Shown here piece by piece: positions 23,710 through 31,733 of a stretch of 48,591 nt of DNA. The stretch is from Mycobacterium kyogaense (GTDB lineage: Bacteria > Actinomycetota > Actinomycetes > Mycobacteriales > Mycobacteriaceae): contig NZ_QJUA01000042.1 of the NCBI RefSeq assembly GCF_003254575.1, positions 1-48,591 on the forward strand, in the 5' to 3' direction. Both the position numbers and the translations under genes were made by a program. Under the pieces are notes generated by a model. It was given only the letters and a program-made list of their open reading frames with translations, ran no database searches and was not told where the DNA came from. Each line of letters opens with the position of its first letter. Positions within the stretch are counted from its first letter, which is position 1.

Positions 23710-25239
23710 TCATCGGGCGTCGGACGTCGCGACGCCGCGCCGCGGTGGGAACGCACGGACTGCGATCTCGTCGTACGGACGTCCGTGGGCATCGCCGTTC
23801 CGGCGCCCGGCCAAGGTGCCGAGCCAGGCGAGCGCAAACGCGACGGGGACGGTCACGATTGCCGGAATGCTGAGCGGGAAGATTGCGCCGCCGCCCATCA
23901 CGTTCGGGCCGATCACAACGAGCACGATGCTCAGCAACAGCCCACCGGTGATGGCGGCTTGGGCACCGGTTCTGTTGAATCCGCGCCAGTAGATCGTGAG
24001 TACCAGGACCGGCGTCAGGGTGGCAGCGGCGATCGCGAAGGCGACGTTTGCGAGGAAGCCGATGTTGAGATTCTGCGCCCCGAGGGCGAGCACGATCGCC
24101 AGTAGCGAGATGACGACACCGGCGACCCGACCGACGATCAATTGCCGGCGAGGACTGACGTCACCGCGTTTGATGACGTTGGTGTACAGGTCATGTGCCG
24201 CTGCACCCGACGCGGCGATGGCGATGCCGGCGAGGACCGCGAGGATGGTGGCGATCACCACACCGGCAAGCACCGAGAGCAGCATGTTGCCGCTGACGGC
24301 CTCCGCGAGGCGGGCGACTGCCAAGTTGCCGCCCTTGTTGTCGGCCACGATTCTCTCGCGACCGACCTCGTTGAGGGCGGCGTAGCCGAAGATCGGCAAC
24401 AGCAGGAAGAACACCGAGAAGATGGACATCGCGATCAGGGAGGACGTCCGTGCCGCGCGGGCGTTTTTCGTCGTCAGGAACCGCAGCATCACGTGGGGCA
24501 GCCCCATCACGCCGAGGCCAAGGCCGATGATCAGTGACACGTTGTTCCAGGCCGAGGCGGAGTCGAGCCGATGCGCGCTGACCACCTCGGGGCCGAACTT
24601 GGCGGACGCTTCCACGAGGGGGCCCACGGGATTCCATCCCGTCCGGGAGATCACGAACAACAGGAGAATGAAGACGACGGCGAGGAGCAGGACACTCTTG
24701 AAGACCTGTATATGGGTGGCGGCGACCATTCCGCCGAGCAACATGTACACGGTCATCAGGACCGCCAGGACCACGACCGCCACCGAAAATGGCACGCCCA
24801 GAAGGAGTTCGGCGAGAATGCCGGCTCCCACGAACTGGATCATCATGTAGATCACGCTGATCACCAGGGTGGTGACCGCCACAGATGCCCGCAGCAGTCG
24901 ACCATCGAACCGAAACGACACGACGTCGGCGAGGGTGTACTTGCCGAGGTTGCGCAGTGGTTCGGCCACGATGAGCAGGACCAGCAGGAAGGCGGTCGGG
25001 ATACCGATGGCGAGATAGAAACCGCTGAACCCCGTCAACGCCACCGCTCCGGTGATGCCCAACAGTGAGGCCGCCGAAAGCTGCTCGCCAGCGATGGCGA
25101 GCCCGTTCTGCCACCCGCTGACACGTTGGCCGGCCACGTAGTGGTCCCCGGCATCGGAATTACGCCGCGCCGCCAGCGCAGCCAGCCCCAGGGTGGCAAC
25201 CACGATGACCGCCACGATGACCATCGACAACGCATGCAT
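23710..25239 (-). CDS. Solute:sodium symporter (ActP/MctC-like) for an organic acid
   Basis: Inner-membrane symporter of 509 residues with about 13 helices. The family segment in helix 2, GLAIAGEQLSAASLLGITG (about 46-64), and the conserved stretch MVAATHIQVFKSVLLL (about 171-186) are present. ActP/MctC relatives carry acetate, pyruvate and other monocarboxylates and usually work with a DUF485 protein, which is encoded immediately upstream with a TGATG overlap. It is followed 40 bp later by mdlC in the same operon, so uptake of the aromatic 2-hydroxy or 2-oxo acid is the likely role. The cytoplasmic tail is basic. Confidence 0.85.
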   Translation of the reverse strand: MHALSMVIVAVIVVATLGLAALAARRNSDAGDHYVAGQRVSGWQNGLAIAGEQLSAASLLGITGAVALTGFSGFYLAIGIPTAFLLVLLIVAEPLRNLGKYTLADVVSFRFDGRLLRASVAVTTLVISVIYMMIQFVGAGILAELLLGVPFSVAVVVLAVLMTVYMLLGGMVAATHIQVFKSVLLLAVVFILLLFVISRTGWNPVGPLVEASAKFGPEVVSAHRLDSASAWNNVSLIIGLGLGVMGLPHVMLRFLTTKNARAARTSSLIAMSIFSVFFLLLPIFGYAALNEVGRERIVADNKGGNLAVARLAEAVSGNMLLSVLAGVVIATILAVLAGIAIAASGAAAHDLYTNVIKRGDVSPRRQLIVGRVAGVVISLLAIVLALGAQNLNIGFLANVAFAIAAATLTPVLVLTIYWRGFNRTGAQAAITGGLLLSIVLVVIGPNVMGGGAIFPLSIPAIVTVPVAFALAWLGTLAGRRNGDAHGRPYDEIAVRAFPPRRGVATSDAR

Positions 25240-25520
25240 CAGGCGGCCCCGCCGTCATCGTCGAGTCGGTTGCTGCGCACGCAGTGCTCCATGGCGATCG
25301 TCAAGACCACGAGGAAATTGAAGAACGCCACGATGTAGCCGATGCCCACACCGCCGACATGGCCGTCGAAGACCGGGGTGAACAGCATGAGTATCGTCAG
25401 CACCAGGAGCAGCGCGAAGGCTCCCCCACCACTGAGCAGTTTTCGTCGAATCTGCGTGCGCGTTTCGGGCGGCAGAGTGCGAGGCGCCCGCACCCCCTGG
25501 TCAACGGCTGGAGGAATCAT
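25239..25520 (-). CDS. DUF485 membrane protein, partner of the symporter
   Basis: Small membrane protein of 93 residues with a basic N-terminal stretch (TRTQIRRKLLSGG) and two hydrophobic helices: GAFALLLVLTILMLFTP and YIVAFFNFLVVLTIAM. DUF485 genes precede acetate-type solute:sodium symporters (yjcH-actP in E. coli). Its stop overlaps the symporter start (TGATG). ATG at 25520 with CGGAG upstream was preferred over the in-frame codons up to 25802, which run through the promoter. First gene of the operon DUF485-symporter-mdlC-dehydrogenase. Confidence 0.83.
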   Translation of the reverse strand: MIPPAVDQGVRAPRTLPPETRTQIRRKLLSGGGAFALLLVLTILMLFTPVFDGHVGGVGIGYIVAFFNFLVVLTIAMEHCVRSNRLDDDGGAA

Positions 25521-25624
25521 GGGTTGTCTCCGGGTGAGAATCGCGAGTTGTGTGTCGAGACACATCCGCATACCGGGTGTACTGCGGCTCACACACGATG
25601 CCTCGTGGCGTGCGCGAGTCGAAA

Positions 25625-25649
25625 GTGCTTCTCTCAACATGCGGAAAAC
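25625..25649 (-). promoter_or_regulatory. IclR-type box upstream of the symporter/decarboxylase operon
   Basis: TCAACATGCGG at 25634-25644 and its flanks match the box at 20268-20293 upstream of iclR/ALDH (both read TGCTTC, TCTCA, CATG, GGAA in order). It lies 105-129 bp upstream of the DUF485 start. This is the best evidence that one regulator controls the transporter, decarboxylase, dehydrogenase and ALDH genes. Confidence 0.6.
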
Positions 25650-25682
25650 CCGTCCGTGACCGGCTGACCGGACCGATGCCGC

Positions 25683-25703
25683 GCCTTTTCGGTGAGTGAA
25701 AGC
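25683..25703 (+). promoter_or_regulatory. PcaR-type box upstream of pobA
   Basis: On the minus strand this site reads TTTC-N7-GAAA and matches 17 of 21 positions of the box at 27805-27825 in front of pcaH. It ends 43 bp before the pobA ATG. The similarity implies that pobA and the pca operon share a regulator. Confidence 0.65.
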
Positions 25704-25745
25704 AAAGGGTGGGTGAACGGCCAACCGGTGCCGTTCACTGGCGGC

Positions 25746-26921
25746 ATGCGCACCCAAGTCGCCATCATCGGCGCCGGCCCTGCCGGCATGTTGTTGTCCC
25801 AACTGCTCGCCGCCGACGGCGTCGACTCGGTGATCGTGGAAGCGCGCACCGAGGAGTACGTCCTCTCACGGATCCGGGCCGGCATCCTGGAGCACTCGTC
25901 GGTGGAGCTACTGCGTTCGGCCGGCCTCGGTGACCGCTTGGCGCACAGAGGAATCGAGCACCGCGGCATCTATCTGCAGACACCGGGGGAACGTCATCAT
26001 CTGGACTTCGTCGACCTGGTCGGACGCAGCGTGTGGGTATACGGGCAGACCGACGTGCAGAGAGATTTCGTCGCCGCACGGCGGGCGGCTGGCCAGCAGA
26101 TCGTCTACGAAGCCGGCGACGTCGCGATCCACGACATCGCCTCCGAGCGGCCCTATGTCACCTTCACCGCCGACGGGACGGCGCACCGCCTCGACGCCGA
26201 CGTTATCGCCGGCTGCGACGGGTCGTTCGGCCCCAGCCGCGCGGCGATCCCACAGACCGTCAAGCAGGTGTGGGAGAAGGTCTACCCCTACTCGTGGCTG
26301 GGTGTGCTCGCCGACGTCGCACCGTCCACCGACGAGCTCGTCTACGCCTGGCATCCCGACGGGTTCGCGATGCACTCCATGCGCTCGGAGACCGTCAGTC
26401 GGCTCTACCTGCAGGTACCCAACGACACCGACGTGAAATCGTGGTCGCACGAACGGATCTGGGACGCACTGTCGACCCGACTGGGGGCCGGCATCGACGG
26501 CTGGTCGCTGCAGACCGGCCCCATCACCGAGTCGAGCGTGCTCCCCATGCGCAGCTACGTGCAGACTCCGATGCGCCATGGGCAGCTGTTCTTGGCCGGC
26601 GACGCCGCCCACATCGTCCCGCCAACCGGCGCCAAGGGCCTCAACCTGGCGATCGCCGACGTTTCGGTGTTGGCGCCCGCGCTCACTGCGCTGATCAAGA
26701 AGAACGACCCCACGCTCGCCGACAACTACTCGCACACCGCACTACAGCGGGTTTGGCGCTGCACGCACTTCTCCTGGTGGATGACCAGCATGCTGCACAT
26801 CAGCGACGACCCGTTCGAGGCGCAGCTCCAGCAGGCGCAGCTTCGATGGGTGTGCAGTAGTCGCGCCGCGGCGATGGGCCTGGCAGAGAACTACGCCGGG
26901 CTACCGCTGCACATCGACTGA
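25746..26921 (+). CDS. pobA: 4-Hydroxybenzoate 3-monooxygenase
   Basis: FAD enzyme that hydroxylates 4-hydroxybenzoate to protocatechuate with NAD(P)H and O2. 391 residues, the size of Pseudomonas PobA. FAD site GAGPAG (9-14); second FAD motif LFLAGDAAHIVPPTGAKGLN; the substrate residues known in Pseudomonas (Tyr201, Ser212, Arg214, Tyr222, Tyr385) are matched by VYAWHP, SMRSE, SRLYLQV and AENYAGLP. The helix that decides NADH/NADPH use reads ARTEEYVLSRIRAG, different from Pseudomonas RQTPDYVLGRIRAG, so coenzyme preference may differ. ATG 25746 was chosen over the in-frame GTG 25692, which lies inside the regulatory box. It is divergent from the DUF485/symporter operon. Confidence 0.93.
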   Translation: MRTQVAIIGAGPAGMLLSQLLAADGVDSVIVEARTEEYVLSRIRAGILEHSSVELLRSAGLGDRLAHRGIEHRGIYLQTPGERHHLDFVDLVGRSVWVYGQTDVQRDFVAARRAAGQQIVYEAGDVAIHDIASERPYVTFTADGTAHRLDADVIAGCDGSFGPSRAAIPQTVKQVWEKVYPYSWLGVLADVAPSTDELVYAWHPDGFAMHSMRSETVSRLYLQVPNDTDVKSWSHERIWDALSTRLGAGIDGWSLQTGPITESSVLPMRSYVQTPMRHGQLFLAGDAAHIVPPTGAKGLNLAIADVSVLAPALTALIKKNDPTLADNYSHTALQRVWRCTHFSWWMTSMLHISDDPFEAQLQQAQLRWVCSSRAAAMGLAENYAGLPLHID

Positions 26922-26938
26922 CCGCACGCGGGGACGGC

Positions 26939-27685
26939 TCAAGACAGGCTGCGCGAGATCCCCTGCGCTGCAACGTGCAATGCCGCTACCAAGCGCAGCT
27001 TGTCGCGCTTGAGAGTCGGTAACACCAGACCCAGTGCCGCCACGGCAGTCTCCTGCCGCAACACCGGCACTGCCACCGAACACGCGCCCAGCGTCATCTC
27101 CTCCGCCGTGGTGGCGTAGCCGTCTCGGTGCACTCGTGCCAGTTGAGCCTTCAATACGCCGGCATGCACGACGGTGCGAGCAGTCACGCGCTGCAGGTGC
27201 GACATCACGTCTTCCTGGACAGCCGCCGGGGCGTGAGCCAAGAGCACTTTGCCGACACCGGTGGCGTGCAACGGAAGTCGTGATCCGATCTTGGACACGA
27301 CCGGGACCGACGCATGGCCGGCGAGCCGGTCGAGGTACAGGGCCTGGGTGCCCTCTCGGACGGCGAGGTGGACCGTGGCCAGCGTCGCTCCGTACAGGTC
27401 GTGCAGGAACGGCGAGGCGATCTCGCGCAGACCGGTCTGCGTCGGCGCCAGTAGTCCCACGTCCCAGAGACGGCGTCCGATGACGTATTCGCCGGATGGA
27501 GTTCGGGTCAGCGCGCCCCATTCCTGGAGTTCGTTGACCAACCGATATGCCGTTGGCACGGGTAGATCGGCGCGCCGCGCCATGTCGGTCAACGTGAGCC
27601 GGCGGTGGGTGGTGTCGAAGGTGCCCAGCAGTGACAACGTGCGCGACGCCACGGACTGGCCGGGGTGCGACACGTTGCCCGCCAC
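26939..27685 (-). CDS. pcaR: IclR-family regulator of protocatechuate genes (PcaR-like)
   Basis: Regulator of 248 residues: winged helix-turn-helix LTLTDMARRADLPVPTAYRL (about 31-50) and effector domain with SRLPLHATGVGKVLLAHAP (about 136-154), parallel to the other IclR protein in this cluster. GTG at 27685 is preceded by GGAGG 8 bp upstream; this was preferred over the ATG at 27778. It is divergent from pcaH and convergent with pobA, whose stop is 17 bp away. The TTYC-N7-GAAA boxes at 27712-27731 and 27805-27825 are its likely sites, allowing autoregulation. In other bacteria PcaR responds to beta-ketoadipate; that is an inference here. Confidence 0.85.
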   Translation of the reverse strand: MAGNVSHPGQSVASRTLSLLGTFDTTHRRLTLTDMARRADLPVPTAYRLVNELQEWGALTRTPSGEYVIGRRLWDVGLLAPTQTGLREIASPFLHDLYGATLATVHLAVREGTQALYLDRLAGHASVPVVSKIGSRLPLHATGVGKVLLAHAPAAVQEDVMSHLQRVTARTVVHAGVLKAQLARVHRDGYATTAEEMTLGACSVAVPVLRQETAVAALGLVLPTLKRDKLRLVAALHVAAQGISRSLS

Positions 27686-27711
27686 GCCGTCACCTCCGCT
27701 CCGACTCCAGC

Positions 27712-27825
27712 GCTTCCACTGAATGAAAGCACAGCCCGCTGAGCCGCCGGGGCATTTCGGACAACATCGCGTCCCCAACCAGACGCGCGTACCGCCCTCG
27801 CGCTGCTTCCGCTCAGTGAAAAGGC
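27712..27825 (+). promoter_or_regulatory. pcaR/pcaH divergent promoter with two PcaR-type boxes
   Basis: TTCC-ACTGAAT-GAAA lies in 27712-27731 near the pcaR start and TTCC-GCTCAGT-GAAA in 27805-27825 near the pcaH start. Both fit the TTYC-N7-GAAA pattern also found in front of pobA (25683-25703). The second box lies 39 bp before the pcaH GTG and so is at or near its promoter. Confidence 0.65.
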
Positions 27826-27864
27826 ACTGTAGCCTCGATCACGCAAACGCGTCAGCATGACAGC

Positions 27865-28623
27865 GTGAACCCTCTAAGCAGTCAGGCCGAGGTGAGTGCG
27901 GAGATCAAGGCGATCGAGTCCGCCTACCAGCGGGCGGGGGTCGAGGAGACCCAACCACGCAGGGACTACGCCCCCTACCGCAGCAGCGTGCTGCGGTACC
28001 CGACCAAGGACCTGCACCACGCCGATCCGGAGGGGGTGGAGCTCTGGACCCCGTGCTTCGGGCCGCGCGACGTCGGGGCCCTGGAATCGGACCTGACCAT
28101 CGGCCAGCACGGTGAGCCCATCGGCGAGCGGATGGTGGTCACCGGCCACATCGTCGACGGCGACGGCCATCCGGTGCGCCGCCAGTTGGTCGAGATCTGG
28201 CAGGCCAACGCCGCGGGGCGCTACATCCACCAGCGCGATCAGCATCCCGCGCCGGTCGACCCGAACTTCACCGGAACCGGCCGCTGCCTGACCGACGACG
28301 ACGGCAACTACCGATTCACCACGATCAAGCCGGGACCATATCCGTGGAAGAATCATCGAAACGCGTGGCGCCCGGCGCACATCCACTTCTCATTGTTCGG
28401 CACCGAGTTCACCCAGCGGATGATCACCCAGATGTACTTCCCCGGCGACCCACTGTTCGCCCTGGACCCCATCTATCAGGCGATCACCGACCGCAAGGCC
28501 CGCGACCGACTGGTCGCCGCCTACGACCACGACGTCACCACCCACGAATGGGCCACCGGCTACCGCTGGGACATCGTGCTGACCGGCGCGTCGCGGACAC
28601 CGATGGAGGATTCGAAAGGATGA
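27865..28623 (+). CDS. pcaH: Protocatechuate 3,4-dioxygenase, beta subunit
   Basis: Iron(III) intradiol ring-cleavage subunit, 252 residues; converts protocatechuate to 3-carboxy-cis,cis-muconate with PcaG. The four iron ligands are visible: Tyr in AAGRYIHQRDQ, Tyr in GPYPWKNH, and two His in WRPAHIHFSLFG. The N-terminal beta-subunit extension PRRDYAPYRSSVLRYPTKDL is typical. GTG start at 27865. First gene of the tightly overlapping pcaHGBL operon. Confidence 0.95.
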   Translation: MNPLSSQAEVSAEIKAIESAYQRAGVEETQPRRDYAPYRSSVLRYPTKDLHHADPEGVELWTPCFGPRDVGALESDLTIGQHGEPIGERMVVTGHIVDGDGHPVRRQLVEIWQANAAGRYIHQRDQHPAPVDPNFTGTGRCLTDDDGNYRFTTIKPGPYPWKNHRNAWRPAHIHFSLFGTEFTQRMITQMYFPGDPLFALDPIYQAITDRKARDRLVAAYDHDVTTHEWATGYRWDIVLTGASRTPMEDSKG

Positions 28624-29180
28624 CCACTGTGCTCACTGCGACGCCCGGCCAGACCGTCGGACCGTTCTTCGGCTACACGCTGCCGTTCGACCGAGGCTCG
28701 GAACTGGTGCCGCCCGGCTCGCCAGGGGCCATTCGCTTCCACGGCGTGGTCACCGACGGCGACGGAGCCCCGGTAACCGACGCGCTGCTGGAGATCTGGC
28801 AGGCCGACGCCAACGGCAGCGTGCCCACCGCCAGCGGTGCCCTGCATCGAGACGGCTGGACGTTCACCGGCTGGGGCCGCGCCGCGACCGACGATGAGGG
28901 CCACTACTCCTTCTCGACCGTGCCACCCGGTGCGACGAAGCCCACTGCAGCTCCGTTCATCCTGGTGACCATCTTCGCCCGGGGCCTGCTCAACCGGTTG
29001 TTCACGCGGGCCTACCTCCCCGGGGATCACCTGGACCAGGATCCGCTACTGGCCTCCCTGCCCGGCGAGCGACGCGACACCCTGATCGCCACACCGGATC
29101 GAGACGGATTGCGGTTCGACGTCAGCCTGCAGGGCCCCCGGGAGACGGTATTCCTGCGTTACCCGAGCCATCAGGCGTGA
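28620..29180 (+). CDS. pcaG: Protocatechuate 3,4-dioxygenase, alpha subunit
   Basis: Partner subunit, 186 residues, which lacks the iron-binding His pair but keeps the fold: TPGQTVGPFFGYTLPF (N-terminal signature), LLEIWQADANGS and FSTVPPGATKPTAAPFI. Overlaps pcaH by 4 bp (ATGA) and pcaB by 4 bp, which supports stoichiometric synthesis. It helps form the substrate pocket of the heteromer. Confidence 0.94.
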   Translation: MTTVLTATPGQTVGPFFGYTLPFDRGSELVPPGSPGAIRFHGVVTDGDGAPVTDALLEIWQADANGSVPTASGALHRDGWTFTGWGRAATDDEGHYSFSTVPPGATKPTAAPFILVTIFARGLLNRLFTRAYLPGDHLDQDPLLASLPGERRDTLIATPDRDGLRFDVSLQGPRETVFLRYPSHQA

Positions 29181-30388
29181 CCGACCTCTTCTGGCCCGGC
29201 GACCACCTCGCCGGGGACGCGATGAGCGAGGCTGCGTTCCTGCGCGCCATGATCGCCGTCGAGCAAGCGTGGCTCGACGGCTTGGTCGAGGCAGGGGTCG
29301 CGCCTGCCGAAGCCGAGTTCACCCTGGACACCGCCGTTGACGTCGAGCGGATCGCCCTCCTCGCTGACGCTGACGGCAGCCCCGTGTCCGGGCTGGTGAA
29401 CCTACTGCGCGAACGAACCCCGGAGCCGACGTCACGGTGGCTGCACCGCGGGCTCACCAGCCAGGACGTCGTCGACACCGCGCTGATGCTGTGCCTCCGC
29501 GACGTGTTGACACGGCTGAGCGAAGAGATCGCGACTCAGATCCAGGTCCTCGCGGCGCTGATCGTCACCCACCGTGACGCGCCGATGCCCGCACGCACCC
29601 TGACACAGGCCGCGTTGCCCAGCACCGTCGCGGCGAAGGTGGCCGCGTGGTTGAGCGGTCTACTCGACGCGACCGACGCGATGGTCGCCCTTCGGACCCG
29701 ACTACCCGTCCAGTTCGGTGGTGCGGTCGGAACTCTGGCCGCGGTCGTCGAATTGACCGGCTCGGCCGACAACGCACTCCACCTCACCGAGCACGTGGCC
29801 CGCCGGCTCCGATTGGCCGCCGCGCCGCCCTGGCAGACAACGCGGGCACCCCTGACCCGGATCGGGGACGCACTGGCTGGGCTGTGCGACGCGTGGGGGC
29901 ACCTCGCGGCCGACGTCGCCACCGGAAGTCGCACCGAAATCGGCGAATTCGCCGAGGGCAGCGGCGGGGGCTCGTCGACCATGCCGCACAAGAGCAACCC
30001 GGTCCGCTCGGTACTGATCCGCCGCGCCGCGCTGACCGCCGGCCCGCTGGCCGGCACCCTTCACACCGCGGCCGCCCTCAGCGTCGACGAACGCGCCGAC
30101 GGCGCCTGGCACGCCGAATGGGCAACCATTGCCACCCTTGCGCGGCGCACCGTCGTCGCCGCCGCCCACGCCACGGATCTGATCACCGGACTACGGGTCC
30201 ACCCCGACCGGGCCGCGGCCAACCTCGCCGCTGCGGGCGACCTACGCGCCGAGCAACGCACCATGGCCACACTCGCCGGCCGACAACCAGATTCGACCTA
30301 CCTCGGCATCACCGACCGGCTGGTCGAGGCCACACTGGACCGCGCAGCCCGACACCTCGCCGCCCACCGCCTCAAGGATGTGTCATGA
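29177..30388 (+). CDS. pcaB: 3-Carboxy-cis,cis-muconate cycloisomerase
   Basis: Fumarase/argininosuccinate-lyase superfamily enzyme, 403 residues, that cyclises 3-carboxymuconate to 4-carboxymuconolactone. The superfamily signature is GSSTMPHKSNPVRS (about 270-283), with upstream segments RGLTSQDVVDTALML (about 94-108) and TLTQAALPSTVAAKV. Somewhat shorter than Pseudomonas PcaB, as in other actinobacteria. GTG start overlaps pcaG; stop overlaps pcaL. Confidence 0.92.
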   Translation: MTDLFWPGDHLAGDAMSEAAFLRAMIAVEQAWLDGLVEAGVAPAEAEFTLDTAVDVERIALLADADGSPVSGLVNLLRERTPEPTSRWLHRGLTSQDVVDTALMLCLRDVLTRLSEEIATQIQVLAALIVTHRDAPMPARTLTQAALPSTVAAKVAAWLSGLLDATDAMVALRTRLPVQFGGAVGTLAAVVELTGSADNALHLTEHVARRLRLAAAPPWQTTRAPLTRIGDALAGLCDAWGHLAADVATGSRTEIGEFAEGSGGGSSTMPHKSNPVRSVLIRRAALTAGPLAGTLHTAAALSVDERADGAWHAEWATIATLARRTVVAAAHATDLITGLRVHPDRAAANLAAAGDLRAEQRTMATLAGRQPDSTYLGITDRLVEATLDRAARHLAAHRLKDVS

Positions 30389-31542
30389 CCCTGCCCCGAC
30401 TCGTCGGCACCGACGCCGGAGGTCCCGTCGACGCACCCGTTCTGCTCCTCGGACCGTCGCTGGGCACCTCGGCCGACACCCTGTGGGCACCGGCCGCCCG
30501 CCATCTGCGGACCCACCTACGCGTCGTCGCCTGGGACCTTCCCGGGCACGGTCGCAGCCCGTCGGGCGAACCGTTCACCGTGACCGACCTCGCCGCTGCG
30601 GTGTTGGCGCTGGCGGACCGGCTCGGCGCAGAGACGTTCCACTTCGCGGGCGACTCCGTCGGCGGGGCCGTGGGATTACAACTGATGCTGGAGGCACCAC
30701 ACCGGGTCACCTCGGCCACGGTGCTGTGCAGCGGAGCGAAGATCGGCACCCCCGACGGCTGGCACGACCGCGCCGCCACCGTTCGCAGCGGCGGGACGAC
30801 GGCCCTATTGGCCGGCTCAGCCGAACGCTGGTTCGGCCCCGGGTTCGCCGACCGCCAAACCGACCGTGCCACCGCCTTGCTCGCCGCCTTGCGCGACACC
30901 GATGCCGAGAGCTACGCCCAGACCTGCGAAGCCTTGGCGGGCTTCGACGTGACCGACCGGCTTGCGGAGATCGAGGCACCCGTGCTGGCCGTAGCGGGCA
31001 CTCATGACATCCCGACGCCGCCGGAGTCATTGCAACACATTGCTTCCGGGGTGGCCGACGGCCGTCTGGTGGTGCTCGACGGGATCGGGCATCTGGCACC
31101 CGCCGAATCACCGGCGACGGTGGCCCATTTGATCGCCGTGCACTGCGGTGTCGACACCGTCCGCCACGAGACCACCGCTGGGGTACACACCGCAGGCATG
31201 GCTGTGCGGCGCGCTGTGCTCGGAGATGCCCACGTCGACCGCGCCGTCGAGGCCACCACCGACTTCACCGCCGACTTTCAGCAGATGATCACCGAATACG
31301 CCTGGGGCACGATCTGGACCCGGCCCGGCCTCGACCGCCGCAGCCGCTCGATGATCACCCTGACCGCGCTGGTCGCCCGTGGTCATCATGAAGAGCTGGC
31401 GATGCACGTGCGCGCCGCCCGCCGCAACGGGCTCACCGAAGACGAGATAAAGGAACTGCTCATGCAGACCGCGATCTACTGCGGCGTGCCTGACGCCAAC
31501 ACCGCGTTCCGAATCGCCTCGAAAGTCCTCAGCGAACCCTGA
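30385..31542 (+). CDS. pcaL: PcaDC fusion: 3-oxoadipate enol-lactonase / 4-carboxymuconolactone decarboxylase
   Basis: Bifunctional protein of 385 residues. Residues 1-260 are an alpha/beta hydrolase (nucleophile GDSVGG at about 93-98; Asp in AGTHDIPTP; His in GIGHLAPAE), the enol-lactone hydrolase PcaD. Residues about 265-385 are a carboxymuconolactone decarboxylase domain: WGTIWTRPGLDRRSRSMITL and LLMQTAIYCGVPDANTAF. The fusion, known from Rhodococcus and Streptomyces, performs two consecutive steps to beta-ketoadipate. ATG 30385 overlaps the pcaB stop; the longer frame from 29647 is antiparallel noise. Last gene of the operon, followed by a hairpin at 31559. Confidence 0.93.
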   Translation: MTLPRLVGTDAGGPVDAPVLLLGPSLGTSADTLWAPAARHLRTHLRVVAWDLPGHGRSPSGEPFTVTDLAAAVLALADRLGAETFHFAGDSVGGAVGLQLMLEAPHRVTSATVLCSGAKIGTPDGWHDRAATVRSGGTTALLAGSAERWFGPGFADRQTDRATALLAALRDTDAESYAQTCEALAGFDVTDRLAEIEAPVLAVAGTHDIPTPPESLQHIASGVADGRLVVLDGIGHLAPAESPATVAHLIAVHCGVDTVRHETTAGVHTAGMAVRRAVLGDAHVDRAVEATTDFTADFQQMITEYAWGTIWTRPGLDRRSRSMITLTALVARGHHEELAMHVRAARRNGLTEDEIKELLMQTAIYCGVPDANTAFRIASKVLSEP

Positions 31543-31558
31543 CGCGCCGGCCATCGAA

Positions 31559-31579
31559 TCACGTTGCACAGCAACGTGA
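31559..31579 (+). terminator. Hairpin after pcaL
   Basis: TCACGTTGC-ACA-GCAACGTGA is a perfect 9-bp stem with a 3-base loop, 17 bp after the pcaL stop. There is no downstream T-run, as is usual for mycobacterial terminators, so it may be a non-canonical terminator or an RNA-stabilising structure. Confidence 0.6.
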
Positions 31580-31648
31580 ATCTGACCTATCGCGCTTCGC
31601 GCGTGGAACAGCCGGCGGTTCTCCCCGGGTCTTTCTCCTGTGCAGATT

Positions 31649-31733
31649 CCCGCTTTCGCTGTCATTTGATCGAGCAGCGAACTGCGGCGATGTGATGTGT
31701 CCCAGGGTCTGTCATGGCGGATTCGTCCTAGAG
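31649..31733 (+). repeat. Diverged direct repeat, copy 2 (right flank of the aromatic cluster)
   Basis: Aligns without gaps to 14944-15024, 50 of the first 76 bases identical, with the same offsets for the conserved blocks CCCGCTTTC, ACTGC(A/G)GCGA and CTGTCATG. It lies downstream of pcaL in the same orientation as copy 1, 16.7 kb away, so the two bracket the LysR-to-pcaL cluster. Confidence 0.7.

Noticed and set aside
23670..23837. N-terminal extension of the benzoylformate decarboxylase
   Set aside because: It would overlap the symporter gene by 128 bp and adds 56 unstructured residues; the ATG at 23669 gives residue numbers identical to P. putida MdlC.
29647..30384. Upstream extension of the pcaL frame across pcaB
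   Set aside because: Out-of-frame reading of pcaB with a very Arg-rich composition; ATG 30385 overlaps the pcaB stop.
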